A stretch of DNA of 64,000 bases from Anaeramoeba flamelloides (Eukaryota; Metamonada; Anaeramoebidae). Position 1 is the stretch's first letter. Every line of letters starts with the position of its first letter. The stretch is from NCBI GenBank assembly GCA_027625915.1, contig JANTQA010000051.1:3658501-3722500 (forward strand), in the 5' to 3' direction. A program made the position numbers and the translations under genes. The notes beneath the pieces were generated by a model. The model did no database searches, was not told the origin of the DNA, and worked only from the letters and a program-made list of their open reading frames with translations. Shown piece after piece: positions 48,301 through 58,373 of this stretch.

Positions 48301-48520
48301 CCACCAAGAAAATTCATTAGCAATCATTGAATATTATGATTTAAATAATAATGACACGCAATTGATATATCCATTAAAGAAGAAGAAAAGTCTTAAAATC
48401 ATTTTAAAAGCAAATTCTAATATTATACCAATTTTCAATTCAAAAAAACAATTATTAGATTTCAAAAAAAAATTTATCAATATAGGCTTAAAGAGTAATG
48501 GCCGTAATAATAAAAAATAA
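45353..48520 (+). CDS. Large protein of tandem PH-like modules (modules 1-6)
   Basis: Open frame of 1055 codons from ATG at 45353. Not assignable to a known named protein. About six modules recur (residues about 86-232, 263-416, 523-702, 748-842, 852-940, 953-1045). Each has a run of beta-strand-like segments ending in a helix with a spaced aromatic pattern: DLIRKCFLAF, DLFVNYFLIF, NTFLKQF, KQFKKTF, LDFKKKF. This order, seven strands then a C-terminal helix, fits a degenerate PH-like fold; that is inference. Long E/K and NENENE inserts lie inside loops (about residues 110-130, 304-330 and 585-660), so the modules tolerate insertions there. The last residues run into an AAAAT microsatellite where the frame closes, yet the next frame continues with module 7. 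Confidence 0.6.
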   Translation: MSLSKHKTRSNRLTTSTTYLPDYIPHSIDDKYSRSVATSLTKPIVPISSRPFLATGGPHQGFELTTPSVNEPDQLIKHIQLLYAQGGCEFQVNCILDKSTFPGKQILETKEKKKQEEKEEEKEGPKEETKTKVILEMKTDTFNVRFETGITYHFEYHKIQNTKVRFGRQNPHLIQFVIVEDENSKPIGTKTKTKQKSNQGKRKPITQYKFMFETKKIDERRLLMKTFRMYCKYPKRNPENLSIKGGVIGLIPEMDALILRCLQNAKATFQITVVDNQNKNYFPASLELDLDFFLIKPIVDEKQETEKERDREEDNENENENENEKEKENKEEERQSNVSKKKISIAKRKSIKIDNKTKTKELIIFWNESIVQTAISKEERRLFELIIQEKSNTLVLKLACRSKKYRDLIRKCFLAFNTQNNSLNETIENLNWRNSFAKMSQTSQPTITSNQNLRSPENLDLKDSFNPMIGTKLMLTRQESLFSIFDQEGNGQVINNQHSLQFSRNFCNRSPLICQASSQKDNEKLIKYKIEKSIKSNYAKLSLILEFEEIFSFNNFKNNLNKKKKKKKEEQEEEEEEEEEEKEEEEEEEEDNENENEKKRKRKRKKKEKEKRKEIDQKKKQKEKKSKKEKIEIIFTQKYIKILGTKKRIYLKEEYSIEQKVFAHSTKINKLIFMSKEQGKFIIDCKNCINRDLFVNYFLIFRKNAISLNLKKNLLKDKIEFISPNNTGVNIKKSKYLVSKYNYIPKDLFQNPLFSFTIHVYNSLEEYIGLGQIYLYKDYFKFEWDNKQILRYYSIYSKLLFSDPRLLYCRFNVDEINFINIGFNNGRSRNTFLKQFSIQKKKQNIMNQNLGKGISYKVQILISANINFPGFIILFKDYYLIKTKIQTLRLDYLPNSNILKNENKLNKNELISIQLGNGYGILKCLFINSIAGKQFKKTFNSNYSQYISSSIRSQCKSYRVKLLNQNYLCKLIISNNRLTLIKNHQENSLAIIEYYDLNNNDTQLIYPLKKKKSLKIILKANSNIIPIFNSKKQLLDFKKKFINIGLKSNGRNNKK

Positions 48521-48971
48521 AAATAAAAATAAAAATAAAAATAAAAATAATAATAATAATAATAATGATGATGATGATGATTTAATAAATAATGGTAATA
48601 ACAAGAATAATAATAATAATAATTTAACTAATTTATATGGAAAGCAATTATATCTTTTCCAAATTAAATTAAAAAATTTTTCTTTAGTCAAAAAAAAAAA
48701 ATTAAAATATGCAGTTATCAGGTTATTTGAAAATGGTATTTCGCTTTCTTATAATAAATTACATTTTGACGATCAAATAAAAAATTGTTCACTAAATTAT
48801 TATCCCTCAAACAATAATCTATTATTTTTCCAAATTCAAAATAAAAGTTTTTTAATAAAGCTTATTCATAATTCTGAAAGGGAAATTTTACTTTACAAAT
48901 TAAATAAAAAAAAACAAATAATCAATCAAAAAAACAAATTCATTGTTCCCATTATTAAATTACCCAATTAA
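48498..48971 (+). CDS. Continuation of the PH-like gene, module 7, shifted frame
   Basis: 157-codon frame overlapping the end of the preceding one. It starts in the AAAAT/AAT/GAT repeat, which reads as an N/K/D linker, and then gives a further module: LYLFQIKLKNFSL, AVIRLFENGISLSYNKLHF, LLFFQIQNKSFLIKLI, SEREILLYKL. The frame differs from that of modules 1-6. I found no GT-AG pair with matching phase that would join them, so this is a frame change in low-complexity DNA, an assembly indel, or a separate short gene. Confidence 0.4.
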   Translation: MAVIIKNKNKNKNKNKNNNNNNNDDDDDLINNGNNKNNNNNNLTNLYGKQLYLFQIKLKNFSLVKKKKLKYAVIRLFENGISLSYNKLHFDDQIKNCSLNYYPSNNNLLFFQIQNKSFLIKLIHNSEREILLYKLNKKKQIINQKNKFIVPIIKLPN

Positions 48972-48989
48972 AATTTTAAAAATATTTAA

Positions 48990-49316
48990 TATCAAACAAA
49001 AAAAAGAAAAAAAATCCTTGATTATTTAAACAATTCTAAAAATGAGAAGAAAAAAACGAAAATAAATGAATTTAATTCAATATTAAAAATAAATAATAAA
49101 GAATTAATAATAATAACTAATTATTATTCTCAATTATTTTCTTATTTATCTTTAAGAATTGAAATCGATAAAAAGAATCCTAAAATCTGTAAATTATTTT
49201 ATAAAAATAATTTGAAAATGAAAATAAAATTTCTTAATAAGGAATTCGCTTTAGAATTTATACATATTTGTAATTACATTTTAACAAAATATTATAAAAA
49301 AATAATAATAATTTGA
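48990..49316 (+). CDS. Continuation of the PH-like gene, module 8, no start codon
   Basis: Same frame as module 7 but separated from it by two stop codons close together (about 48969-48986). Encodes KINEFNSILKINNKELIIIT, then LSLRIEIDKKNPKICKLFYK and LNKEFALEFIHICNYI, the typical end helix of a module. There is no plausible start, so it is more likely part of the larger gene than a gene of its own. The frame closes at a TGA (49314-49316) within an AAT repeat. Confidence 0.35.
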   Translation, partial: YQTKKRKKILDYLNNSKNEKKKTKINEFNSILKINNKELIIITNYYSQLFSYLSLRIEIDKKNPKICKLFYKNNLKMKIKFLNKEFALEFIHICNYILTKYYKKIIII

Positions 49317-50620
49317 TCACAAATTCACAGAATACTAATACTAATAATGGTGGTATTAGTATTAATGATAAGAATAAGAGAAAGAAGATGAATCAAAAAA
49401 ATCAAAATATAAATCAAGAAAGTACCGAAGATGAGAAAGATAAGAAGAAAAACAAGATTATTAATAATAGTAATAATATTATTAATTTTAATTTCTTTAA
49501 TAATCCAATCCAAGAAGAAAAATTAAAATATAAAATAAAATTTTATACAAAATCATTAGATTCTTATGTCAATGGATATTTATTTTTCAATTTAAAAAAT
49601 TCTTCTTTAATATTTATTAAGGATGATCTTGATAATAATAATAATATCAATAATATGAATAATCATGATCATCAGAAGAATAAAAAAATAATCAATATCG
49701 GTAAAATGGATGAAATACAACTAATTCAAAATAAAAACATTTTTATAGAAACGAACATAATTAATACCAGAGGAAAACATTTCCAAATTCAATTTTTCTC
49801 TAGAATCAGAGCTAAAGATTTTTATAAGAGTCTAAACGAATTAAGAACAGAAATTAACAATAATTATTTACAATTAATACAAAATAGAATAAAAATCATT
49901 TCACATAATAAAACAAACCATAAATTTAAAAATGAAAAAAAAATATTAAACCTAATAAAACTTTATCAAATAAATGGCAAATATTTCGAAATTTGGTTAA
50001 CCACTAAAAAGGGGAAAATTATTTCAAATGGATTTTTAATTTTGAATAACAATAAAAAATCAATCAATTTTATTGGAATAAATAATTATCCTGGAATAAC
50101 TTTCCATAATTTAAATAGATTAAAAATTTCGAATCAAAATAAACATAAAAAATTAATTATTATTAAAAACGGTAAAAAGCCATTTTATATTCATTTCGTT
50201 AAAAAGCAATTTAAAAATGAATTTGTTCAATTAATAAATATTCCATTTCAAAAATCCAAATCCAAATCGATTTCCAAGGAATCGTTAATTTTCCCAATTC
50301 AATTAATAAATAATAGTGGCGGTCGTGGTGGTAGAGGTCGTGATGTGAATAATAGTAACAAAAACATCAATAAAAATGAAAGAATTAATTCCCATGGAAT
50401 AATAAAAATATCATCAAGTGTTATTCAATTGAAATTAGAAAAACGAAAATCAATCAGTTGTAAAATTACAAAGCAGTCATTAATTCTGAAAAAAATTAAT
50501 AATAAAAAAATTGTCAAATTTTTTATTAATAAAAACCAAAGTTATCAATTGCAATTCCAAAACAAGAAAATTGCGAAAAAATTTTTTACTCAGATTGAAT
50601 ACCTGAAATCAATCTTATAA
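49313..50620 (+). CDS. Continuation of the PH-like gene, modules 9-11
   Basis: 435-codon frame, back in the frame of modules 1-6. After an N/K/D linker it has three modules: KYKIKFYTKSLDSYVNGYLF to IRAKDFYKSLNEL; KYFEIWLTTKKGKIISNGFL to KKQFKNEFVQLI; and a last one ending NKKIAKKFFTQIEYLKSIL. The first and second open with a strand, a short gap and NGYLFF or NGFLIL, the best-conserved module starts in this gene. A GGRGGRGRD linker sits in module 11. The usable ATG at 49389 falls inside the linker. Composition is more N/K/I-rich than modules 1-4. Confidence 0.45.
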   Translation: MITNSQNTNTNNGGISINDKNKRKKMNQKNQNINQESTEDEKDKKKNKIINNSNNIINFNFFNNPIQEEKLKYKIKFYTKSLDSYVNGYLFFNLKNSSLIFIKDDLDNNNNINNMNNHDHQKNKKIINIGKMDEIQLIQNKNIFIETNIINTRGKHFQIQFFSRIRAKDFYKSLNELRTEINNNYLQLIQNRIKIISHNKTNHKFKNEKKILNLIKLYQINGKYFEIWLTTKKGKIISNGFLILNNNKKSINFIGINNYPGITFHNLNRLKISNQNKHKKLIIIKNGKKPFYIHFVKKQFKNEFVQLINIPFQKSKSKSISKESLIFPIQLINNSGGRGGRGRDVNNSNKNINKNERINSHGIIKISSSVIQLKLEKRKSISCKITKQSLILKKINNKKIVKFFINKNQSYQLQFQNKKIAKKFFTQIEYLKSIL

Positions 50621-50629
50621 TTCTATTCT

Positions 50630-50662
<33 letters not shown>

Positions 50663-51002
50663 AATTTTTTTTCATTTTTTTTAAAAATAAAAATATTTTG
50701 GATGAATTAGAAAAATCTAAAATTAAAAAATAAATTTAAAATATGATATAAATCTCTTATATTACACTTTTCACATCAATAATGTTTTGTTTTTTTTTGT
50801 CGGTTCTTGTTGAAAATATTAAATTTCGATTTTATTTTGATACAGTTCTTTTAAAAAAGTCTGATCAAAAAATTTTTTATTAATGTACTGGAAATGGTTC
50901 TATTGAAGTTTATCATCTGTATCAAGTGATTTTCGAAAAGCTATTTTCTTTCTCCTTTTAACAATTACATAGCATAATTTTTTTTTTTTTTTAATTTTTG
51001 AT
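50621..51002. other. 3' flank of the PH-like gene
   Basis: CTTTT-type pyrimidine run just after the stop (50627-50670), then AT-rich sequence without recognised features. Confidence 0.4.
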
Positions 51003-51526
51003 ATAAACCATTTTAAAGTTAAAAGTATCATGTTGTTATGTGTGAATTAAATGTGTTTAAAGGGTTTGAATAGAAATTAGAAAAAAAATTATTTTTGGAA
51101 AATTCAAAATTGAAATCAAATTTTTGCTTCTTTTTTTTCAATTTTTTGAAAAATCTAATTGATTTGAAATTTATTTTTTATATTAATGTATCTTGGTAGT
51201 AAAAACATGTTATTTTAATGTTATTGAAACTGCATAATGATTTTTATTAAATAATATTGATTTCAATTGGAATTTTATTTTGGTCTTGAATAGGAAGATC
51301 AAAATAAAGATTTCTTTTTTTTCTCAATAGGTTTCTATGAATTTTAAATTTTTAAATTTTTTTATGTCAAGATATTGATTTATCAGATTTACTTGGTCTC
51401 GAATATCAACTATTCTTTGTAGTGTATTCTGATACTTATTTCCTATTTATTCTCAAAGGGAAATTATATGAAATACTTGATATTGTGAAAAAAAATATTG
51501 GGAAAATTTGACTGAAATAAAGTTTA
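51003..51526 (+). repeat. Element C, copy 5 (diverged, about 520 bp)
   Basis: Body aligns with 34167-34708: TGTGAATTAAATGTGTTTAA, AGGGTTTGAATAGAAATTAG, TTATTTTAATGTTATTGAAA, TGATTTCAATTGGAATTTTA, ATATCAACTATTCTTTG and the end TTTGACTGAAATAAAGTTTA. The left terminus is decayed, so this is probably the oldest copy. Confidence 0.62.
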
Positions 51527-53180
51527 TTAATGCTTTACACCAAGACTGGAAAAACCTTAACTCTACTTAATGTATAATTAATCATATTAATTAATAGTGT
51601 ATTGTAATAGAACGATATTAAATAAACTTGATTTCACTCAAAGGATACAAGCCAAAATTGAAAAATACCAGATTATTTTGAGATTACTCAAATATTATAT
51701 TGTTTTGTAATAATAAACTATATCTTTCAGTCAGTGTTAATAAAAGAAATACCATATTAAACAAAAAAATTTCCAAAAAAGAAAAAATAAAATAAATCAC
51801 AGTTTTATGGATATATTTTAAACAGTTAAAAGAATCAATAATTATACCTTTACATTTAATTAGAAAATAAATTTAATTTTTACAAAATATATAAATCATT
51901 TTTATTGTCTTTTAGTTTTTTATTTGTCTTTCTTTTTTTTTTGAATAGTGTAAGCTTTTTGAGTTTTAAAAAAATATATTTAGAAAGATTTGATGAAAAG
52001 TTGATTTTTTTCAAAGAGATGAATTTAAATAATATCTGTTGATGAAATTTATACTTTTGATTGATCAATAATTGTTGGCAAAATTTAACCAAATTTAGAA
52101 AAATATTTTTTTTGTTAGGAAATCTCCAAAAATTTTAACACACACTTGATTTATTTGTTCATTGATAATTTTTATTTTTATTTTGTGGGTATATTAATTT
52201 ATAAATATTTTACAACCTTTCAATTAGTGAATGGTACAAATTTAGTATTACTTCAAGAATTGATTAAATATAGATACTTCATAAATTGAATTTTGGGGTC
52301 TTAAAAATTTTGAATTAGGGTTTACTTTGGAAAATTGCCTTTTTAACCCGACGTATAGTAACCTTTTGTGTAAATGAGACACTAAATTAATAAAATAAAG
52401 AAGAATTGAAAAAAAAAAAAATAATACAACAAGTATGATTGACTTAATTTTTATTATCTTACAATCTGAAAATAAATTCGACCTAAATACAGTCCAGAAC
52501 AGAAGATCTTTGTCCCAAATTAACACATTTTTTTTTTTTTTTTATTAATTTTTATTCTTAATTTACCAAAAAATATCTAATTAACTACCCAATAAAATAA
52601 CCACTCCATATTCATTTTGAAGATTAATTCTTGTAATATGTTTTGCCAATTACAAATTATGAATTGAATTGGGAAAAATTTTTTCAGTCTTAATTTATTT
52701 TTTAGAACTGATATGCTTTTTTAAGACAATTTTTATTAAAAAAATTTCAAGATTTTTAGAGTTAAATATTTGCAATCTGATCTTATATTTGATAAATTTT
52801 TTTTTAATTATAGAACTTTAAGAAATCGGTGTGATATTTACTTTATTGTTTATATTCGGAGTCATTGATCATTTAAGGTGTAGATTTTCTAGAAAAAATA
52901 AACATGTTTTTTATTTTGAAATACAAGTTAACCAAGTTTGAATAGATTTTTTTTATCAATAGTATTTGAAATTGACAAAAAATTATTAAAAACAAGTAAA
53001 TAATAATTTCTGAAATAAAGTCCATGTAAAGATTGAAAAAAGGATTGTAAAGAATAAAAATATATTAAATTAATAAATCTCGGATTTCTTTTCTTTAAAA
53101 AGTCGCCCTTATTTGATAAAATATTTCATTTTTTTTAATTTTCACTTTTTTTTTTTCCAATTATTTTTTTCTTTAATTTT
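51527..53180. other. Intergenic, nothing recognised
   Basis: AT-rich. Short minus-strand frames (51880-52092, 52248-52526) have no motif or start context. It must hold the promoter of the BAR gene. Confidence 0.35.
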
Positions 53181-56100
53181 ATGAAAAAAAGATTTAAAAG
53201 AAATTACCAATCGTAAACAACACCCACTTCTTTTTGTTTATTTCAATTCCCAAGGCTTTTTGTTCACCCAAATCGAAACTATGCTCACAACGTTAACAAT
53301 CTATTTGTTTTTTTTTCTTTTAAAACCTTCACAGATTTCTTCAAAAAGTGGGCAAATCCGAAGCAACAATTGATCGAGAATTTGATAAAAAGCATCGTAA
53401 ATTTATTGAGCTTGAAGCCTATGCTGCACAAGTACATAACACTGTTAAAATTTTCCTACAGAACCTGCAAAATTGCGAAAAAGTCTCAAAAGAACTTAGT
53501 CTCGAACTCTCAGAGTATCATGCAAACTCAGAAATGGAACAAAAAATTGCAAGTATAAAATACAAAAATGTATTGGATGATATTTCAAATATAATAAATG
53601 ACAAAACTGTAAATACTTTTCATTTTGTTTTTCAAGGTTCTTGTTTAAGTGCTTCGATGAGCGCTAAAACAAAAATTATTACTTTTTTTTCTTTTTTTTT
53701 TTAAATACAACCATTTGAAACAAGTGAATACCAAAATTCTAGAAAATTAGCTTGAAAAGAATTTAAAAAAAGTAATAGAACAACACAAAGTTCACTTTTT
53801 TCAAATAGCATATTCAAAAAAGACAAAATGTTCTTTTTCGAGAAATCCATTTTTGCTTTTATTAAGAATAGTGCATTTACCGTTTTTCTTGGTTTATTTT
53901 AGTTTCTTTTTTATTCTTTGAAATTATTCCCCCAAAAAAAAATGTCCATTTTTCAAAAGGTTCCAATGGTCGTTAGTTAAAAAATTTTGCCATTGAGGCT
54001 AAAAAAATGACTATTTGGGAAAAAAAGTGAAACATTGAAAAAAAGATCAACCTGTTTTTTAATTGGGAACCTTAGTAGAACCTGAAAATTCCAAGTAAGA
54101 TCAATTAATACAGCCAGTTTCACTTTTAAGGAACAAACTTTGAACGAAATTTAAGGCACAAAAAAAATCTTAAATTAATACACATTTTTTGGAAATTTTT
54201 TTTTTTTACAAATTATTTTCCCAGAATCTGAAATTTGTGCCTTAATTTGAGATTTTTTTTGTGCTTTAAATTTGGTTGAAAGTTTGAGTCTTAAAAGTGG
54301 AACTGACTGTAAAAGAAAAAATAAATAATTAAAGAAATCACTTTTTGCAAATGTAAATTAAACACAATAACAGTTTTTTTAATACTATCTTTTGGTAAAG
54401 GGCTTTTCTTTGATTGATCAATTATTAAAAATTTGTTAAAAAAATTTGACTATTTTTGAGATCTCTAAAACCACACTAACGATTTGAATAATAAAGGAGA
54501 TCTAGGGGAGTAGTATTTTTTTAAAAATAAAATGAAATCTTGCCAAGATCTTGAAAATTTTTTTTTGTAATTTGTGTTTCGGCTGATGAAATGAATGAGT
54601 TAACCTCATCTAAACAATTAATTAAGGAAGTAGATACATTTTAATTATTTTGAAAAATTTTAATTATGAAAAAATTACTGAAAAATGATTTTTTGAGTGT
54701 CATATGGATATTGAGACTTTGTACCTAAAATATCGTTCCTCGCTCTATTTTTGAAAAGAACACAAAATAAACCAAAGTTGAATCTTTCATTTTTCAATTT
54801 TTTGAAAAAATTTTGGTTGTATTAAATTAGGTTTTGGATCTAGAAATGTGTTTATGGGGATGTTTGAAATAAATCAAACAATAAACCAAAAAAGAAGACC
54901 CGAGTCTGTTGTGCATTATCAACAAATCTTTTCTTTTTGAAGACCAAACACGAAAGATCACCTTTCAAAATAAATTTGTTGAAATCAAGAATGGAAACAA
55001 AAAAAAATCGATAAAAGCCTATTTTAGAAGATTTATTGTCTTTATCTTCTTAATTTGGATGAATCCAAACAATTTTAAACCTTGAATTCCTCTCTCCCCA
55101 TTACTATTTATATTATTTTACCAAACATTTTTTTACAAATTTACTTTTCATTCTTTTTTAAATATTTTTATCAAACAAAGCCAAAACAAAGAATACTATT
55201 TCAAAGACTAAAGTCAAAGAAGTTGAATTCTCGGAATCAGAAAACAGTTACAAAAGATTCAAATCAAAAGAAAAGAGAAATTCAAGAAAAAATTGAAACC
55301 ATGAATTCAGAATTATTTTGAGTTTTCAATTTGATCCAAAATAAAAAATTATCAAACCAAACAAACACATCCAATAAATCTTTATTTCTGGAAAGGAATT
55401 CAAAAAATATCCTATTTTCTGAACTCAAACTAAAATTAGTTGACTTAAATGAAAATGGGATTTTAAAATTCATCTGGGGACTTCTTTTGAAATAGGAAGT
55501 AATTTTTTAAATAAAAATTTTCCAATAAAAGTATTTTCAGGAACAATTAATAACAAATCTAAATAAAGAATAAGGAATTGTGTCAAATGTTATAGATAAG
55601 ATCAATAAATAAATGATTTTTATTTATTTTTTCTTTGATCAAATTTTTTACATTTTTTTGATTTCCATTTTTTAATTGGTACGAAAATATATTAAACTAG
55701 GATATATTCCACTCTAGTATCTATTAGAATATTAATGTATTTGGTTAAAGAAATAATTTGAATTATTCAGTTTTGCATTCACAGTCGCACTCAAAATTTG
55801 TAAAATGTACTTACCCCCTTAAGATAAAATTCGATTTTTCAAAATAAAATTTTTTTGAAGATATTTGGGAAAAATCTCAAATAAAGCATATTTTTTAAAA
55901 TTTTTTGCACACAAATTATTTTCCTACAATTTGAATTTTGTGCCTTAATTTGAGTCTATTTTTTAAAATCCAAAATTCATCAAAATATTCACAAAAAATG
56001 AAAAAAAATTCAAACTTTTTTTTTTTTTCCAAAACCAGGAAAAAACCAATTTCAATAAAAATAGTGCAATACAATAAGGATCCCAATCAGGCTTTTTAAA

Positions 56101-57477
56101 GAATAAAATACAGATATAAGTTTTAAAATTCTATTTTCTGAGAATTTTTATCAAGATTAAACCTCTTTGGAAAAATATTTTTTTATGATCAAAAAGAAAA
56201 AAATACACACTGATTTTGATATCTAAAAAATATCCTATAAAATTGTGATCAGAAACTTTTATATCTTTAATCAAAGTAATGTCTTACGGGCAAACCAATT
56301 GGATTATTATTAAGAAACAATTAATTCAGGGATCAAAAACAATTTTTTATACTAAAATAGTACTAATATGAGAAAAAAAGTTTAAAGATATTTTAAAATA
56401 AATTTTACCACACTTTTTGGAAATAGCTGAATGAATTTTGAAGAAAATTTTCAATTTCTAATATTTTGATTTCTGTTATTGGATGTGATTTTTGTAATTT
56501 GCCGTAGTAATAATTATCAAATCATATTTTTATAATTTGGTTTGATAACTATGTACAGTTAGAGATATAGATGTGTTTTAAATTAAATCCCAAAATTATT
56601 ATACAAATACGCCTTTAACAGAAATGAAAAAAATATCATTCTTTTCTTTTCTTTTCTTTCTTTATTTGTTTTAATTTATTAATTTCCCCTGAAAATCTTT
56701 CCTTTGTAAAATTATTTTTCTTTTTGTATAAAATTATAATATACATTCGCTCTAAATAATTATCATCAGACTATATTATTAGAAAATTCATTAAAACCAT
56801 TAACACACCTAATTGATCAAATGCAAAATACAAAAATTTTTCTAAAAACAAGATCACGATTATTATTAGAATATGACTCCGCAAAAAGAAATTTAAATAA
56901 TCTTGAACGAAAAGGAAAAAATCAACAAAAAATTGAAAAGGCCAAATTAAGGTATGATCAAGTAGTTAAAGAATTTGAAGTTATTGATAAGAAATGTAAT
57001 GCTATAATTGATGATTTTCTCGAAAATTGTTCAGTTCCAATAAAAAAAACAGTCAAAAACATCCTAATTTCATATAACCAGGTTATAAAACTATTGGTAA
57101 AAAAGCATTCAAAAATTGATACAAAAAAATTCCCCACAAATGAAAAAGTTGAGGATGTTCTTGAAAGTTCAACAACAAGTGATTATTCAAGCAATTCCAC
57201 CGTTGAAGAGAAAACTGAAAGTGAAACTAGCTCTTCAGAAAGTGATTCAGACAATATTGAAAAACAAAATCAAGAAATTAAAGAAAAAAGCAAAATTGAA
57301 AATGAAAAAACAGATAGCAATGAAAATAGTAGTGAAGATCAAGAATTTTCGATTTATTCCTATTTTTCTACAGGCGTTGATAATACGAAAAAAAATCGAA
57401 AAAATATTACAGTTGAAATTTCTGATATTGAATCGGATGAAGAATCGACCAGCGATACAGATAGTGAAATAGATTAG
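53181..57477 (+). CDS. Amphiphysin/BIN-type BAR-domain protein
   Basis: Membrane-curvature protein. Exons 53181-53212, 53335-53608 and 56770-57477; GT-AG introns of 122 and 3161 bp, phases 2 and 0, give 337 residues. Exon 1 (MKKRFKRNYQ) is short and basic. Exons 1/2 join as SFLQKVGKSEATIDREFDKK, the family's QKxGKxxxTxDxxF start. Exon 2 continues with helix 1 (ELEAYAAQVHNTVKIFLQNL). The 2/3 junction reads NDKT|TILLENSLKPLTHLIDQ, then FLKTRSRLLLEYDSAKRNLN, matching the conserved KxRxKxxxDYDxxR helix of BAR domains, and KVEE-like coiled coil to about residue 205. The rest is a Ser/Glu/Asp-rich tail with no SH3 domain. Roles in endocytosis or membrane tubulation follow from the family. The long intron holds nested elements A and B. 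Confidence 0.88.
54050..54480. repeat. Element A, copy 4 (inner part), split by element B copy 3
   Basis: 54050-54108 and 54312-54480 together align with the reverse complement of 40066-39880: TTTTTAATTGGGAACCTTAG, TAGAACCTGAAAATTC, CAGTTTTTTTAATACTATCT, TTTTCTTTGATTGATCAATT. The B insertion interrupts the alignment cleanly. Lies in the long BAR-gene intron. Confidence 0.72.
54109..54311. repeat. Element B, copy 3 (203 bp), nested in element A
   Basis: TA-flanked, ends CAGCCAGTTTCACTTTTAAG and the inverted CTTAAAAGTGGAACTGACTG. Inner words GGCACAAAAAAAATC and TTGTGCCTTAATTTGAG match the other copies. Confidence 0.82.
55870..55965. repeat. Element B, partial copy
   Basis: Only the centre remains: AAAATCTCAAATAAAGC, AAATTATTTTCCTACAATTTG, TTTGTGCCTTAATTTGAG. 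Both arms are absent. In the long intron of the BAR gene. Confidence 0.5.
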
Positions 57478-58373
57478 CCGGATACATTTTATTAAAATTG
57501 GTGATTGAACAAAAAATATAAATATATATCTAATAATAATCTTATATTCCTATAGGTCAGTAATACTAAATAATTCTTGTAGTGAGTTGATTTTGTATTT
57601 ATTTTTTTTTTTTTTAAAAAATTTAAATGTATTTCATTTAATTTTTCAAGATAATTGTGAATATTTATCATAATAAAATCATTTTATTTATTTATTATTA
57701 TATTTGAAAATAATTCCAGAGAAAAGATATAATTAAAAAAAAAAGATATCTTTTCGATTCTTTTTAACTAAAGAATTAAAAAAATATATACAATTTTCGA
57801 TCATTTTTTTATTCCGAAAAGACTTTTATCAAAATTATTTTTTTCTAATAATTCTTTTTATGAAATTGGCTACTTATTTTTATTTCAATTTTAATGAATA
57901 TAAATTCAATATTATCAAACAAATCCAAAGTTTTGGATAGAAAGGTTCTTCATAACAATAAAAACAAGTATATTTTTCTGAAAATAATGAATATTTTGTT
58001 GAGATATTGATCATTTTTATGAAAATAATGAAAAATTTTTTTAGATATAGCATGAAGTTTTTTTGGGGATAATATATTTGAAAAAAATCCAAGAGCTATT
58101 TACTAGTTGAAATAATTTTCGAGTTGGGTGTTTTTTTATAAAGACTTTATTTACGTGCTGATTTTAAATATAAACCTTTCAACAATATAGTTGAAAGTAT
58201 TAACATATTGACAATTAAGGCTTTAATTATATTTTTCTTTTATTTTGATGTCAAGTAAATACTTTGTTTAAAGGATATTCACTCTCTAAGCATAGGTTTA
58301 ACTATTTTTTGATTCCGTTAAATGGATTTTGAACACTTGAGTGAAGTGTAAAATTTGTTTGACTTATCAACCC
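57478..58373. other. 3' flank of the BAR gene, nothing recognised
   Basis: AT-rich; a minus-strand frame at 57880-58092 has no motif. No RNA or alignable repeat. Confidence 0.35.

Noticed and set aside
49270-49330. A 61-base GT-AG intron joining modules 8 and 9 of the PH-like gene
   Set aside because: The donor is in phase 1 but the downstream frame needs phase 0; joining gives an immediate stop.
48485-49335. Reassigned stop codons as an explanation of the interruptions in the PH-like gene
   Set aside because: Other genes in the window end normally at TAA or TAG at their expected lengths, and the interruptions include frame changes that a code change would not explain.
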